A stretch of DNA of 64,000 bases from Ferrimonas aestuarii (GTDB lineage: Bacteria; Pseudomonadota; Gammaproteobacteria; Enterobacterales; Shewanellaceae). This document shows, piece after piece, positions 27,288-40,621 of the stretch. Under the pieces are notes generated by a model that did not search any database, was not told the origin of the DNA, and saw only the letters and a program-made list of their open reading frames with translations. Position 1 is the stretch's first letter. Every line of letters starts with the position of its first letter. Where the stretch lies: NCBI RefSeq assembly GCF_005116665.1, contig NZ_SWCJ01000005.1, positions 124,001 through 188,000 on the forward strand, in the 5' to 3' direction. The position numbers were made by a program, and so were the translations under genes.

Positions 27288-27416
27288 CTGTGGGACAATG
27301 CTCCCCTATTTATTCGCTATGTTTACCCTTGTATAGGGCGCTGTTGCCGTTCTAAGGCCTCAGGCGATCTCAGCGTAAGCCAATTGATCCCCCTATTGTA
27401 ATCAACGGACCTTTCT

Positions 27417-28745
27417 ATGGCACAGTTTTTTACCGCTAAGTCCAACAAACTTAAGAAGTTGTCAAAAAAAATCCGCCTCCAGCCTATCCGATTGGATCAT
27501 AAAGGCCAAGGGGTGGCGGAACATCAGGGCAAAGTGGTGTTTATCCCTGGGCTTTTGCCAGGAGAGTTAGCAGAAGTTCAGTTGACCGAGCAAAAGAAGC
27601 GTTTTTCCCTAGGCAAAGTGGTTAAGCGCTTAACTCATGCCGAGGAGCGCATTGCTCCCCACTGCCAGCATTTTGGTCGCTGTGGCGGCTGCCAGATGCA
27701 GCATCTGGCAATTGATGACCAGCGCAGCTACAAGCAGAAAACCCTGCTGGATCTGCTGAAAAAGGTCGGCGGTGTTGAGCCCGAGCTGGTGGCGCCGACT
27801 CTCGTTGGAACACCGTGGCACTATCGTCGCCGAGCGCGTTTGGCGGTTAAGTTTGATAAGGGCTCGCTTCAGCTTGGTTTCCGTCAAGAGGGCAGTAACG
27901 ACATTGAAGCCATTGAGCGCTGTCCCGTGCTGGTGTCAGCGTTCTCCGATTTAGTGGCGTTGCTGCCAGCTCTGGTGACAAGTTTGAAAGCCAAGCGCAA
28001 TATCGGTCACATTGAACTGATTGAGCTGGATGACGCTAATCTAATGGTACTGCGCGTCACCAAGGCGTTGACTGCAGACGATAAACTTACCGTCAGTACT
28101 TTTGCTACCAAGCATCAGCTGACGCCACTGCTAGATAGCGGTGATGGCATCACCGAACTGGATGGTACCCCAACCACGCCGATGGCATTTCAAAGTGGCG
28201 ACCAGTGGCAGCCACTAGACTATCTGCCTGGGGATTTTATTCAGGTTAATGACCAGGTAAACCGTCAAATGGTGGCGCAGGCGATGGAATGGCTCGCACC
28301 AACGAAAACCGATACCGTACTTGAGCTGTTTGCCGGAATTGGCAATTTCAGTGTGCCTTTGGCCGGTAGCGCCAAGTCGGTATTGGCCATCGAAGGGGTG
28401 GAGACCATGGTGGCTCGAGGCAATGCCATGGCGGCGAAACAGGGGCTTGATAACCTGCGCTTTTGCCAAGGCGATCTGAACGGCGACACCTTAGAGGCGG
28501 CGTGGTTAAAACCGGTGGATCTGATGCTGCTGGATCCCGCGCGAGCCGGGGCCAGTGGTGCGTTGGAACACCTTGACAAATGGAGTCCTAAGCGAGTGCT
28601 GTACGTCTCCTGCAACCCGAGCAGCTTAGCTCGTGATGCAAAACTGCTCACTAATCAAAAATATCGCCTCACTAGGGTTGGACTGGTGGATATGTTCCCG
28701 CATACTCAGCACCTAGAGTCGATGGCGCTATTTGAACGTGATTGA
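27417..28745 (+). CDS. rlmD: 23S rRNA (uracil-1939-C5)-methyltransferase RlmD
   Basis: Makes m5U1939 in 23S rRNA with S-adenosylmethionine. It has 442 residues (433 in E. coli). The N-terminal TRAM domain (residues about 15-75) is followed by the [4Fe-4S] cysteines CQHFGRCGGC plus ERCPVL. The methyltransferase domain has LELFAGIGNFSVPL, DLMLLDPARAGASG and the catalytic-cysteine motif VLYVSCNPSSLARD. It is divergent from barA and precedes relA. Confidence 0.96.
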   Translation: MAQFFTAKSNKLKKLSKKIRLQPIRLDHKGQGVAEHQGKVVFIPGLLPGELAEVQLTEQKKRFSLGKVVKRLTHAEERIAPHCQHFGRCGGCQMQHLAIDDQRSYKQKTLLDLLKKVGGVEPELVAPTLVGTPWHYRRRARLAVKFDKGSLQLGFRQEGSNDIEAIERCPVLVSAFSDLVALLPALVTSLKAKRNIGHIELIELDDANLMVLRVTKALTADDKLTVSTFATKHQLTPLLDSGDGITELDGTPTTPMAFQSGDQWQPLDYLPGDFIQVNDQVNRQMVAQAMEWLAPTKTDTVLELFAGIGNFSVPLAGSAKSVLAIEGVETMVARGNAMAAKQGLDNLRFCQGDLNGDTLEAAWLKPVDLMLLDPARAGASGALEHLDKWSPKRVLYVSCNPSSLARDAKLLTNQKYRLTRVGLVDMFPHTQHLESMALFERD

Positions 28746-28854
28746 TGCCAACTTCCTCTGATGGAGTGGCTCCACAGTGGGGTTGGCAGCTGTTTATGAC
28801 AGAAAGTTAGCTTGAGGAAAGAGGGCCTTAGGGCAAGTAAGGAGGAGAGAGTCG

Positions 28855-31062
28855 ATGGTATCGGTACGTCAGATCCATTTTGGGGAGCAACGCGTTGAAT
28901 TGACCCAGTGGTTAGCACAGTTAGGCATGACAGAGGCCCTGACTGAGCAGCTTCACGACTGTTTCCGATATTGCACCGGCCTATCTGATGTCGATGACAA
29001 ACAGCTGGAAGCCGCATTAGAGCGCGCTCGAGAGATGGTTGAGATATTGATGCCTCTGAACATGGACATCGATACCCTCGAAGCCTCAGTGCTGTTTATC
29101 TGCCTGGATGATGGTTTGTTGTCGCTGGAGCAACTGGAAGAGAGCGATTATGGCGAGCGCTTGCTGGGGCTCATCAAGAGTGTCCAGGTGATGGACGCCA
29201 TTCGTACCCTGCAAACCGGCAATGGCATCAAAGCCTCCGAAAGCCAGATCGATAACCTGCGCCGCATGCTGTTGGCGATGGTGGAAGACGTTCGCGCCGT
29301 GGTGATCAAGCTGGCGGAAGGGGTGGTCATGCTGCGTGAGGTGAAAAACGCCGACGAGGAGACTCGAGTGGTGTTGGCCCGTGAAGTCCGTGACATCTAC
29401 GCCCCATTAGCCAATCGTTTGGGGATTGGGCAACTGAAATGGGAGCTGGAAGATCTCAGCTTCCGTTATCTGCATCCAGATACCTACAAGCAGATCGCCA
29501 AGCTGCTTGATGAGAAGCGCATCGACCGTCAAAACTACATCGAGCAGTTTGTCTCTGGTCTTCAAGGGCAACTCGACACCGATGGCATTCGTGCCGAGGT
29601 CTATGGTCGACCTAAGCACATCTTTAGCATCTGGAAGAAGATGCAAAAGAAGAACCTAGCCTTTGATGAGTTGTTTGACGTGCGCGCCGTGCGCATCATC
29701 GCTGAGCGCTTGCAAGACTGCTATGCCGCTCTTGGGGTAGTGCATACCCAATGGCGTCACCTGCCTAACGAATTCGATGACTACGTGGCCACACCTAAGC
29801 CCAACGGCTACCAGTCGATACACACCGTGGTGCTTGGCCCTGAGGCGAAAAGCGTTGAGATTCAGATCCGCACCGAGCAGATGCACCAAGATGCGGAGCT
29901 TGGGGTAGCGGCCCACTGGAAATACAAAGAGGGTGGTGGCTCCGGCAAGTCCAGCGGCTTTGAGGATAAGATCAATTGGCTACGTAAGATTCTGCAGTGG
30001 CAGGAGGACGTGGTTGAAAGCGGCAACCTCATCGATGAGGTGCGCAGCCAGGTATTCGAAGACCGGGTGTACGTATTCACCCCCCGTGGCGATGTGATTG
30101 ATATGCCTGCGGGCAGCACCGTACTGGATTTTGCCTATTACATCCACTCGGTGGTGGGGCATCGCTGCATCGGTGCCAAGATTGGCGGTCGCATCGTACC
30201 ATTCACCACCTTGGTGGAGACTGGCCAGCAGGTGGAGATCATCACTGCCAAGCAGCCTAACCCGAAGCGCGACTGGCTGAATCCAAACCTAGGCTACATC
30301 AAAACCAGCCGTGCTCGGGCTAAGATCGCTCACTTCTTCCGCCTGCAGGATAAAGACAAAAACGCGGTGGCTGGCAAGGAGATGCTGGAAGCGGAGTTAG
30401 CTCGTCATGGTTTGACTCTGGATGATATCGACAGCGCCGTTAGTCGCTTTAATATGCATGCTAAAGAGGATCTGCTGGCGGCCATCGGTGCGGGTGACAT
30501 TCGCCTGAATCAGGTGGTCAACCATATCCAGAGCCGTGCTAAGCGAGAGCATGACAGCGACGAAGAGGCGGTTGCTGAGTTAGTGACTCGCCCACCGACT
30601 AAGCCTCGGGCTAACAAAGGTCAAATCGAGGTCAATGGCGTGGGCAATCTGATGACTCACATCGCCAAGTGCTGCCAGCCTCTGCCGGGGGATCCCATCT
30701 ATGGCTACATCACTCAAGGTCGCGGCGTGTCCGTGCATCGAGAGGAATGTGAGCAGTTAAAGGACTTGGTGGAACGTAACCCTGAGCGGGGCGTGGACGT
30801 GGTTTGGGGCGAAAGCGCCGCCGGCGGCTACACCGTCAGCATTCGGGTGATCGCCAATGACCGTAATGGTTTGCTGCGGGACGTTACTACGCTGTTGGCC
30901 AACGAAAAATCCAATGTACTGGAGATGCGCAGCCACAGCGATGCCAAGCAGAATACGGCGGCCATTGAGCTGAAATTGGAGCTGTTTAACATGGAGTCTT
31001 TGAGCCGTTTGATGTCGCGCTTTAGCCAGATTCAAGGTGTGATCGAGGTTAATCGGTTATGA
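28855..31062 (+). CDS. relA: GTP pyrophosphokinase RelA
   Basis: The ribosome-associated (p)ppGpp synthetase that triggers the stringent response on uncharged tRNA. It has 735 residues (744 in E. coli). In order: a degenerate HD hydrolase domain (FICLDDGLLSLEQL in place of an intact HD motif, as usual for RelA), the synthetase domain (YGRPKHIFSIWKKM, KPNGYQSIHTVVLG, EIQIRTEQMHQDAELG), TGS (VYVFTPRGDVIDMPAG), a helical/zinc-finger region with HIAKCCQPLPGD, and C-terminal ACT. A strong AAGGAGGAGAG precedes the ATG. mazG overlaps its stop by four bases. Confidence 0.97.
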   Translation: MVSVRQIHFGEQRVELTQWLAQLGMTEALTEQLHDCFRYCTGLSDVDDKQLEAALERAREMVEILMPLNMDIDTLEASVLFICLDDGLLSLEQLEESDYGERLLGLIKSVQVMDAIRTLQTGNGIKASESQIDNLRRMLLAMVEDVRAVVIKLAEGVVMLREVKNADEETRVVLAREVRDIYAPLANRLGIGQLKWELEDLSFRYLHPDTYKQIAKLLDEKRIDRQNYIEQFVSGLQGQLDTDGIRAEVYGRPKHIFSIWKKMQKKNLAFDELFDVRAVRIIAERLQDCYAALGVVHTQWRHLPNEFDDYVATPKPNGYQSIHTVVLGPEAKSVEIQIRTEQMHQDAELGVAAHWKYKEGGGSGKSSGFEDKINWLRKILQWQEDVVESGNLIDEVRSQVFEDRVYVFTPRGDVIDMPAGSTVLDFAYYIHSVVGHRCIGAKIGGRIVPFTTLVETGQQVEIITAKQPNPKRDWLNPNLGYIKTSRARAKIAHFFRLQDKDKNAVAGKEMLEAELARHGLTLDDIDSAVSRFNMHAKEDLLAAIGAGDIRLNQVVNHIQSRAKREHDSDEEAVAELVTRPPTKPRANKGQIEVNGVGNLMTHIAKCCQPLPGDPIYGYITQGRGVSVHREECEQLKDLVERNPERGVDVVWGESAAGGYTVSIRVIANDRNGLLRDVTTLLANEKSNVLEMRSHSDAKQNTAAIELKLELFNMESLSRLMSRFSQIQGVIEVNRL

Positions 31063-31838
31063 GTGAGATGCAGCGCCTGCTGGATATCATGGCTAAGCTG
31101 CGAGACCCCGAGGGCGGTTGCCCTTGGGATCTCAAGCAAGACTTTGCCTCCATCGTGCCTCACACCTTGGAGGAAGCCTACGAGGTGGCTGACACCATCG
31201 AGCAGCAGCAGTGGCAAGCGCTTCCCGGTGAGCTTGGCGATCTGTTGTTTCAAGTGGTGTTCTACGCACAGCTTGGGAAAGAGCGGGACTGGTTCGATTT
31301 TGAGCAAGTGGCTAAAACCATCTGCGATAAGCTCGAGCGTCGTCATCCCCATGTGTTTACCCAGAGAAACATTCCAGAGTCTGAACTAAAGGCCAATTGG
31401 GAAGCGACCAAAGTACAGGAGCGTGCTGACAAAGGTGAGCACTCACTTTTGGACGACCTTCCTAAGGCGCTACCTGCGTTGTCGCGAGCCCAGAAGATTC
31501 AAAAACGGGTGGCAAGTGTCGGCTTTGATTGGGCTGAGCTACCTCCTGTGGTAGAAAAAATCTACGAAGAGGTGGATGAGGTGATGGCGGAAGTGGAAGG
31601 GGGCGACCCGGCCAGGCTTGAAGATGAAATTGGCGATCTGCTGTTTGCGGTGACAAACTTGGCTCGCCATCTAAAAGTTGACCCAGAGCAGGCCCTGCGC
31701 GGTGCAAACGATAAGTTTGAGCGCCGCTTTCGCGGAGTGGAAACCTTGGCCGCTGCCAGTGGTAAATCGATGCAACAACATGATCTCGATGAGTTAGAAA
31801 GCTACTGGCAACAGATAAAACAGCAGGAATTGCCGTAA
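31059..31838 (+). CDS. mazG: Nucleoside triphosphate pyrophosphohydrolase MazG
   Basis: Hydrolyses NTPs to NMP and pyrophosphate; in E. coli it lowers ppGpp indirectly and cleans the pool. It has 259 residues with two MazG repeats: the first carries PWDLKQDF, LEEAYEV and ELGDLLFQVVFYA; the second carries KIYEEVDEVMAEV and DEIGDLLFAVTNLARHL. The ATGA overlap with relA shows translational coupling. No mazEF toxin pair is in front, only relA. Confidence 0.96.
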   Translation: MSEMQRLLDIMAKLRDPEGGCPWDLKQDFASIVPHTLEEAYEVADTIEQQQWQALPGELGDLLFQVVFYAQLGKERDWFDFEQVAKTICDKLERRHPHVFTQRNIPESELKANWEATKVQERADKGEHSLLDDLPKALPALSRAQKIQKRVASVGFDWAELPPVVEKIYEEVDEVMAEVEGGDPARLEDEIGDLLFAVTNLARHLKVDPEQALRGANDKFERRFRGVETLAAASGKSMQQHDLDELESYWQQIKQQELP

Positions 31839-31845
31839 TCTGTAA

Positions 31846-31874
31846 TTGTTCTGGTTTTGAGCCTCTGTTATACT
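31846..31874 (+). promoter_or_regulatory. Probable pyrG promoter
   Basis: TTGTTC (31846-31851) and TATACT (31869-31874) are spaced by 17 bases, 60 bases before the pyrG start. The -10 box is strong. Confidence 0.5.
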
Positions 31875-31906
31875 GTTATCCCGTCCTAATAGTGAACTCC
31901 CACTAG

Positions 31907-33571
<1,665 letters not shown>

Positions 33572-33586
33572 CAGCGTATTGATGTG

Positions 33587-33610
33587 AGCGGCCGGTCTTG
33601 GCTGGCCGCT
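33587..33610 (+). other. Hairpin after pyrG
   Basis: AGCGGCC (33587-33593) pairs with GGCCGCT (33604-33610), extendable by two pairs. There is no T-run, so it may be a Rho-dependent or stabilising hairpin between pyrG and eno. Confidence 0.4.
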
Positions 33611-33752
33611 AATATTGACTTGATGAAGTAAGTGGGCAGTAACCAAGCACTTTTTCAAGTTGGTGTTAATAGCAATCCCATTAGTTATTTGGTGTGTTGT
33701 AGGGATTGCGAGCCAGATACCTAATGAGATTGTTAATTTAAACTCTGTATAG

Positions 33753-35060
<1,308 letters not shown>

Positions 35061-35081
35061 TTCCTAGCCCGAAACTCTGTT

Positions 35082-35110
35082 AAAAAAGTCGCCCTCGAGG
35101 CGACTTTTTT
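35082..35110 (+). terminator. eno terminator
   Basis: A 12-bp A/T-extended stem (35082-35093 with 35099-35110) ends in a run of T residues, 21 bases after the eno stop. Confidence 0.92.
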
Positions 35111-35250
35111 GTTGGTCATTTAAAACCATTCTTAGATTTTCGTTATTTGCCGTTTTAGCGCTTTTATTTTTGCTGAGCTTAGGTCAAGATCGTCGGCTTG
35201 AACTACTTTGGTATAACTTCGGCTTTCTTTTTCAAACCTATGGATGAGTG

Positions 35251-35541
35251 ATGCGATTACTGTTACTGATTCTTACTCTAGCGCTAGGCCTGCTCCAATA
35301 TCGCTTGTGGTTTGGGAATAATGGCTATGCGGAGATCACTCGTCTTGAGGTGCAGATTAAAGAGCAGCAACTGAGTAACCAGCAGTTGGCTGAGCGTAAT
35401 CAGTTGCTTAAGCAAGAAATTTCCGACCTCAGAGATGGGCTGGAGTCCGTTGAAGAGCGTGCTCGCAATGAGCTGGGAATGGTCGGTGAAAATGAACAGT
35501 TCTTTAGGGTAATCAAACGGCCTAAAGCAAATAACAACTAA
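35251..35541 (+). CDS. ftsB: Cell division protein FtsB
   Basis: A divisome protein that bridges FtsL and FtsQ. It has 96 residues from the ATG at 35251 (a GTG three bases upstream is less likely). There is one N-terminal membrane helix (LLLLILTLALGLLQYRLWF), then a leucine-zipper coiled coil (about 28-70) and the conserved ERARNELGMV near the C-terminus. It precedes ispD, as in many gammaproteobacteria. Confidence 0.94.
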   Translation: MRLLLLILTLALGLLQYRLWFGNNGYAEITRLEVQIKEQQLSNQQLAERNQLLKQEISDLRDGLESVEERARNELGMVGENEQFFRVIKRPKANNN

Positions 35542-35559
35542 GCCGTTTATGGAGTCACA

Positions 35560-36249
35560 ATGACGTTTCAATTGGGGCCTGTCGTTGCCGTGGTGCCCGC
35601 TGCTGGCATTGGCAAGCGCATGGGGGCGACGATGCCCAAGCAGTACCTACCTTTGGTAGGCAAACCCATTTTATCCCACACCTTGTCGCTGCTGTTATCT
35701 CACCCTCGAGTGGATCGCGTGGTGGTGGCCATCAATCCCGATGATGAGGTTTTTGCTTCGCTGCCGGAGGCGAACCACCCCAAGTTGTCGGCGGTGGTCG
35801 GCGGGGGAGAACGGGCTGATTCGGTGCTGTCAGCGCTCAATAGTATCGAGGATGAGCAAGCGTGGGCCATGGTACATGATGCGGCGCGGCCCTGTTTGAG
35901 CCATGCTGATATCGATGCGTTGATTGAGCAGGTCGGCGCTCAAGGGGCGATATTGGCAGCCAAGGTGCGAGACACCATGAAGCGCGGCGATGCCAATGGC
36001 AACATTGATCATACTGTAGAACGAGAGGCGCTATGGCATGCATTAACGCCACAACTGTTTCCGGTTAAAGCGCTTCGAGATGCGCTGGTTGATGGTTTGG
36101 CGCAGGGCGCGGCCATCACCGATGAAGCCTCGGCCATGGAGCGTTTAGGTTGGAAACCAAAGCTGGTTGAAGGCCAAATTTCCAACCTTAAAGTTACCCA
36201 CCCGAGCGATCTTAAGATGGCAGAATTACTGATTCAGGAGACCCTATGA
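35560..36249 (+). CDS. ispD: 2-C-methyl-D-erythritol 4-phosphate cytidylyltransferase
   Basis: Third step of the MEP isoprenoid pathway, coupling CTP to methylerythritol phosphate. It has 229 residues. The CTP-binding glycine-rich stretch [21 protein letters not shown] is at the N-terminus, with VHDAARPC in the middle and [11 protein letters not shown] plus LKVTHPSDL near the end. It lies 18 bases after ftsB and overlaps ispF by four bases. Confidence 0.97.
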   Translation: MTFQLGPVVAVVPAAGIGKRMGATMPKQYLPLVGKPILSHTLSLLLSHPRVDRVVVAINPDDEVFASLPEANHPKLSAVVGGGERADSVLSALNSIEDEQAWAMVHDAARPCLSHADIDALIEQVGAQGAILAAKVRDTMKRGDANGNIDHTVEREALWHALTPQLFPVKALRDALVDGLAQGAAITDEASAMERLGWKPKLVEGQISNLKVTHPSDLKMAELLIQETL

Positions 36250-36722
36250 TCCGCATTGGTCATGGATTTGATGTCCACAAGTTTGGTGGTGAGGGGCCTG
36301 TTACCCTCGCCGGCGTGAAAGTTCCTTATGAGCAAGGTCTGCTGGCTCACTCCGATGGTGACGTGGTGCTGCATGCTATCAGCGATGCACTATTAGGTGC
36401 CCTGGCACTGGGAGATATTGGTCATCACTTCCCAGATACCGACCCTGAATTTAAAGGTGCCGACAGTCGAGTGCTACTGCGTCACTGTTTCAGTTTGGTG
36501 CGTGAGCGTGGCTTTAAATTGGGTAACTTAGACGTCACCATCATTGCTCAGGCTCCCAAGATGGCTCCGCACATCGAAGCGATGCGACGCAATGTTGCTG
36601 ACGACCTTGAAGCTGAACTGTCTCAGGTCAATGTGAAAGCCACCACCACCGAAAAGCTTGGCTTTACTGGGCGCGCCGAAGGCATCGCTGTTGAAGCGGT
36701 GGTATTGGTTACCCATGAGTGA
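36246..36722 (+). CDS. ispF: 2-C-methyl-D-erythritol 2,4-cyclodiphosphate synthase
   Basis: Fifth step of the MEP pathway, releasing CMP to make the cyclic diphosphate. It has 158 residues. The zinc-binding [12 protein letters not shown] is at the N-terminus, followed by [28 protein letters not shown] in two adjoining motifs, FPDTDP, and [13 protein letters not shown] at the end. ATGA coupling to ispD is present, and the 3' end overlaps truD by eight bases. Confidence 0.97.
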   Translation: MIRIGHGFDVHKFGGEGPVTLAGVKVPYEQGLLAHSDGDVVLHAISDALLGALALGDIGHHFPDTDPEFKGADSRVLLRHCFSLVRERGFKLGNLDVTIIAQAPKMAPHIEAMRRNVADDLEAELSQVNVKATTTEKLGFTGRAEGIAVEAVVLVTHE

Positions 36723-37767
36723 GTATCAACTGCCGACTTGGCATTACCTCCATGGTAAACCCAGTGCCACAGCTCAGCTGAGAACCTTGCCGGAAGACTT
36801 TCAAGTTGATGAACTGATTCCTTTTAGTGCCGATGGCCAGGGTGAACATCACCTTATCCACATTAAAAAGCGACTGCTGACCACTCATCAGGTTGCTAAG
36901 CAGCTGGCAGCCTTTGCTGGGGTGAAGTCGATGGACGTCTCCTGGGCAGGGCTAAAAGATAAGTACGGCGTCACCACCCAGTGGTTTAGCGTGCGCATTC
37001 CCGGTAAGGAAACGCCGGATTGGCATAGCCTAAATGATGAAAATCTGCAGGTGCTTGAGGCACTTCGCCACAGTCGAAAATTGCGTACCGGTGCCCTGTC
37101 TGGCAACCGTTTTACCTTAACGCTGCGCGAGGTGAGTGATCGGGAGTCCGTTGATGCTCGTCTTGAACGGATCGCCGAACAGGGAGTGCCAAACTATTTC
37201 GGTGAACAGCGCTTCGGTCATGGCGGCCGCAATGTTGAGCGTGCTGCCGAGATGTTCGGTGGCCGCCGGGTGAAAGATCGCAACAAGCGCAGTATCTATC
37301 TGTCTGCGGCTCGAAGTTTTCTGTTTAATCAGATCGCCTCCATGCGTCTTGAGCAGCATGGTACGGCGCTGCTACCTGGCGATACCCTGATGTTTGCTAC
37401 GGGCAACAGCCAGTTTAAGTCTGAGGTCGATGATGCCAGTATTCTGGCGCGTTATCAGGCAGGTGAGCTCAGGTTAACCGCGCCGCTGGCGGGCAGCTAT
37501 CAGAGTCAGGGCGATGCGGCGGATGAATTTGAGCAAAATGGGTTGTCTCAGTGGCCTGAGCTGGTTTCTGGCCTAGCAAATGCTCGCATAGCTCAAGAGC
37601 GCCGCTCACTGCTGCTGAAACCACAAGGGCTTAAGTGGCACTGGCAAGACAATCACTTAGTGCTTAGCTTTTTGTTGCCTCCAGGCAGTTATGCAACCGC
37701 AGTACTGAGAGAGCTGCTCGACTATAAAGATATGCAAGCCTTTGAAAATCAAAGCATTGAAAAATAA
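36715..37767 (+). CDS. truD: tRNA pseudouridine(13) synthase TruD
   Basis: Isomerises U13 of tRNA-Glu. It has 350 residues from the ATG at 36715, which overlaps ispF by eight bases; a longer upstream frame inside ispF was rejected. Motifs of the family: [10 protein letters not shown], the catalytic-aspartate motif [26 protein letters not shown] and FLFNQIAS. It sits in the conserved ispDF-truD-surE-pcm block. Confidence 0.95.
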   Translation: MSEYQLPTWHYLHGKPSATAQLRTLPEDFQVDELIPFSADGQGEHHLIHIKKRLLTTHQVAKQLAAFAGVKSMDVSWAGLKDKYGVTTQWFSVRIPGKETPDWHSLNDENLQVLEALRHSRKLRTGALSGNRFTLTLREVSDRESVDARLERIAEQGVPNYFGEQRFGHGGRNVERAAEMFGGRRVKDRNKRSIYLSAARSFLFNQIASMRLEQHGTALLPGDTLMFATGNSQFKSEVDDASILARYQAGELRLTAPLAGSYQSQGDAADEFEQNGLSQWPELVSGLANARIAQERRSLLLKPQGLKWHWQDNHLVLSFLLPPGSYATAVLRELLDYKDMQAFENQSIEK

Positions 37768-37794
37768 ACCGCGAACGGATAAAAATAGCCAACT

Positions 37795-38541
37795 ATGAAG
37801 ATCTTAATTAGTAATGATGATGGTGTGCACGCACCAGGCATCAAAGCCCTGACGGATGCATTGAGCGAGTTGACCGACGTGATGACGGTGGCACCAGACC
37901 GCAATTGCTCTGGAGCCAGTAATTCGTTAACACTGACCAACCCCCTTCGTGTGCAACAAGTGGAGAATGGCTATTACTCCGTGAACGGCACGCCAACGGA
38001 TTGTGTGCATCTGGCCATTCGAGAGCTAATGGATACGGAGCCGTGCCTAGTGGTCTCAGGCATCAATGCTGGCGCCAATTTAGGTGACGACACTCTGTAT
38101 TCAGGTACCGTGGCCGCAGCCATGGAGGGCCGTCACCTAGGGCTACCTACGATTGCCGTGTCTTTGGTTGGTCGAGAGCTTACGCATTACCAAACCGCTG
38201 CTAACTTTACGCGTACTCTAGTGGAAGGCCTACTAAAGAACCCCCTGCCATCCCATAAGATTTTAAATATCAATGTACCAGACCTGCCTGAAGCGGAGAT
38301 TCAAGGGGTAAAGGTGACTCGACTGGGGGCGCGTCATAAGGCGGAGGGGATGATTAAAACTCAAGATCCCGCCGGACGTGATATTTATTGGTTGGGGCCT
38401 CCGGGTCAACAGCAGGATGCGGGAGAGGGCACCGACTTTCATGCGGTGGCCAATGGCTATATCTCAATTACCCCGCTCACGGTTGATTTGACCGCCCACG
38501 AGCAGCTGGCATCCCTAACTCAATGGGTGGACAAGCTCTAA
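37795..38541 (+). CDS. surE: 5'/3'-nucleotidase SurE
   Basis: A stationary-phase survival phosphatase acting on nucleoside monophosphates and short polyphosphates. It has 248 residues. The metal site [12 protein letters not shown] is at the N-terminus, with [28 protein letters not shown] and [20 protein letters not shown] downstream. Its stop overlaps the pcm start by one base. Confidence 0.97.
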   Translation: MKILISNDDGVHAPGIKALTDALSELTDVMTVAPDRNCSGASNSLTLTNPLRVQQVENGYYSVNGTPTDCVHLAIRELMDTEPCLVVSGINAGANLGDDTLYSGTVAAAMEGRHLGLPTIAVSLVGRELTHYQTAANFTRTLVEGLLKNPLPSHKILNINVPDLPEAEIQGVKVTRLGARHKAEGMIKTQDPAGRDIYWLGPPGQQQDAGEGTDFHAVANGYISITPLTVDLTAHEQLASLTQWVDKL

Positions 38542-39179
38542 TGGTGAAAAATGGCGCTGCTTACGGGCAGCGATTGGCTCAGCAGCTGGCGCAGTCCGGG
38601 ATCTGTGATCAACAGGTACTGACGGCCATTGCCAATACCCCTCGTCAGCTGTTTGTTTCTGGTGCGTTAACATCAAGAGCTTTTGAAAATACTGCTTTGC
38701 CCATCGGTCAGGGACAAACCATCTCTCAGCCCTATATTGTGGCTCGGATGACCGAAGTGCTTTTGAGGGATCTTCAGAGTGGGCCTGTGCTTGAAATTGG
38801 TACTGGCTCTGGTTATCAGTCGGCCATTTTGGCTCAATTACTGCCGCAGCTGTGCACGGTAGAGCGCATTAAAGCTTTGCAAATTGAAGCGCGTAGGCGA
38901 TTGAAAAAGCTCGATCTTCACAATATTGCCTTTAAGTATGGCGATGGTTGGAAAGGCTGGGAGGCCAAAGGCCCGTTTTCAGGTATTATCGTTACTGCTG
39001 CTGCCGCTGAGATCCCTCAGGATCTGCTTTTGCAGTTGGCAGACGGTGGCCGTATGGTGATTCCCATTGGCGAACAGGAGCAGGTGTTGCATCTTATCAC
39101 TCGCCATGGAGACCGTTTTATGAGTGAAGTACTCGAATCCGTGCGTTTTGTCCCTTTGGTGGCGGGTGAAACTCAGTAG
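38541..39179 (+). CDS. pcm: Protein-L-isoaspartate O-methyltransferase
   Basis: Repairs isoaspartyl damage in ageing proteins using S-adenosylmethionine. It has 212 residues from the ATG at 38541 (TAATG coupling with surE). Motifs: the SAM-binding [36 protein letters not shown] and GGRMVIPIG. It is followed by an overlapping YqaA-type gene and nlpD-rpoS. Confidence 0.96.
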   Translation: MVKNGAAYGQRLAQQLAQSGICDQQVLTAIANTPRQLFVSGALTSRAFENTALPIGQGQTISQPYIVARMTEVLLRDLQSGPVLEIGTGSGYQSAILAQLLPQLCTVERIKALQIEARRRLKKLDLHNIAFKYGDGWKGWEAKGPFSGIIVTAAAAEIPQDLLLQLADGGRMVIPIGEQEQVLHLITRHGDRFMSEVLESVRFVPLVAGETQ

Positions 39180-39696
39180 ACTAAACAAACAGCGCTCCGT
39201 GTTAGCGCTGTTTGCTTTTGGGGAGGGGCTGATTTTGCCCCTACCTCTGGAATTGATGCTTGCGCCTCTGTGTAGGCTTTACCCCAAACACGCTTGGGGG
39301 TTTGCATGGGTTGCTACTGTGTTTACCTCTTTGGGAGGCTTGGTGGCCTATGGAGCCGCTTGGTTTGCCGCTGAGCAATGGGTATGGCCTTTGGTTGAGC
39401 GTTGGGGCTATGAGTCGGCTCTGAATGAGATGCTGGAACTGGTACGCTCATACGGTCCTTGGGTGTTGGCGGTAACGGGGTTGACGCCACTGCCCTTTAA
39501 ACTGGGCACGTTGGCCTGTGGGTTATCAGGTGTTGGGCTAATTCCGGTGCTATTAGCCGCATTAGTAAGCAGGGTCAGTCGCTATCTGTTGGTGGCATGG
39601 ATCGCAACCAAGTCAGGGCAACTGCCTTGGGGCGGGCGATACTTTGGTTGGTTTGTTTTAGGGCTATTTTTGTGCGTAATGTTGTTGTTTCTTTAA
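39166..39696 (+). CDS. yqaA: YqaA/DedA-like membrane protein
   Basis: A 176-residue inner-membrane protein with four or five hydrophobic helices. The glutamate-proline motif region [20 protein letters not shown] and [15 protein letters not shown] are typical of the small DedA/SNARE-associated-like YqaA group. The best start is a GTG at 39166 overlapping pcm by 14 bases; an ATG at 39124 deeper inside pcm is the alternative. The function in this family is unsettled, with lipid or membrane homeostasis suggested for DedA relatives. It overlaps the 5' end of nlpD. Confidence 0.8.
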   Translation: MKLSRLNKQRSVLALFAFGEGLILPLPLELMLAPLCRLYPKHAWGFAWVATVFTSLGGLVAYGAAWFAAEQWVWPLVERWGYESALNEMLELVRSYGPWVLAVTGLTPLPFKLGTLACGLSGVGLIPVLLAALVSRVSRYLLVAWIATKSGQLPWGGRYFGWFVLGLFLCVMLLFL

Positions 39697-40538
39697 TTAC
39701 AATCACCGTACTTCTTGGGGTGAGTGGCTGCTCATTTCAAGCGAATACCCCTGCGCCAGTGGAAACGTTATACACAGGCAAAACCTACAAAGACAAAATG
39801 AAGGGCAGCCTTAAACAAAGTCGCTATCAAGTTCAGAGTGGGGATACTTTATATTCTATCGCATGGGCGTCTGGACGTGATTTTAAAACGCTGGCTAAAC
39901 TCAACAATTTACATTCGCCATATACCATTCAGCCTGGGCAAACCCTTAACTTGTCTGGCCAGTTGCCAAAGCCGCGGCCTGTAAGGCCTAGCACAAAACC
40001 GAATAAAATATCGAAAGTTCCAAAGCCAGCGCAATCTCAAACTGTCACCAAAACAAAACAAAAAGAAAATGCTAAATCTGTTGATCCCAAAAAGTCTCAA
40101 GGGTATGCTTCAACAACGAATTCACAATTTACTAACAATAAATCCACTTTTGATGGCTCAGGCAAAATCAGTCGTTGGAGCTGGCCCACTAAGGGAAAAG
40201 TGATTGCCAGTTTTTCGTCGACGGCTCAAGGCAGGCAAGGGTTGGATATTGTTGCGAGAGAAGGTTCTCCAATTGTGGCTTCGGCTGCAGGCAAGGTGGT
40301 TTATGCTGGCAGCGCATTACGGGGTTATGGTCAACTAGTGATCATCAAGCACAACGATGAATTTCTTAGTGCTTATGCCCATAATAAAAAGATATTTGTT
40401 AAAGAAAAACAGGAAGTTAAATTAGGTCAAAAGATTGCAGAGATGGGCAGTAGCGACAGCGACAGAGTGAAGCTTCACTTCGAGATTCGTTATCGAGGCA
40501 AACCCGTTGACCCAATGAGATATCTTCCAAAGCTGTAA
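39672..40538 (+). CDS. nlpD: Lipoprotein NlpD (LysM + degenerate M23)
   Basis: An outer-membrane lipoprotein that activates the amidase AmiC for septum splitting. From a GTG at 39672 it has 288 residues and a compact lipoprotein signal with LLGVSGC (Cys20); the longer frame from 39597 lies inside yqaA. LysM follows ([17 protein letters not shown]), then a Lys/Pro-rich linker, then an M23 domain. There the first zinc motif is lost (QGLDI rather than HxGxD) while [14 protein letters not shown] is kept, as in known NlpD. The rpoS promoter commonly lies within nlpD. Confidence 0.92.
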   Translation: MRNVVVSLITITVLLGVSGCSFQANTPAPVETLYTGKTYKDKMKGSLKQSRYQVQSGDTLYSIAWASGRDFKTLAKLNNLHSPYTIQPGQTLNLSGQLPKPRPVRPSTKPNKISKVPKPAQSQTVTKTKQKENAKSVDPKKSQGYASTTNSQFTNNKSTFDGSGKISRWSWPTKGKVIASFSSTAQGRQGLDIVAREGSPIVASAAGKVVYAGSALRGYGQLVIIKHNDEFLSAYAHNKKIFVKEKQEVKLGQKIAEMGSSDSDRVKLHFEIRYRGKPVDPMRYLPKL

Positions 40539-40621
40539 GCTTTTTAAAGGGACGTCAAGGTACATGGAGGCTTTACCGTGAAGTAAACAATCTGGTTTGG
40601 GACAAATTGGGAGACTGGCCA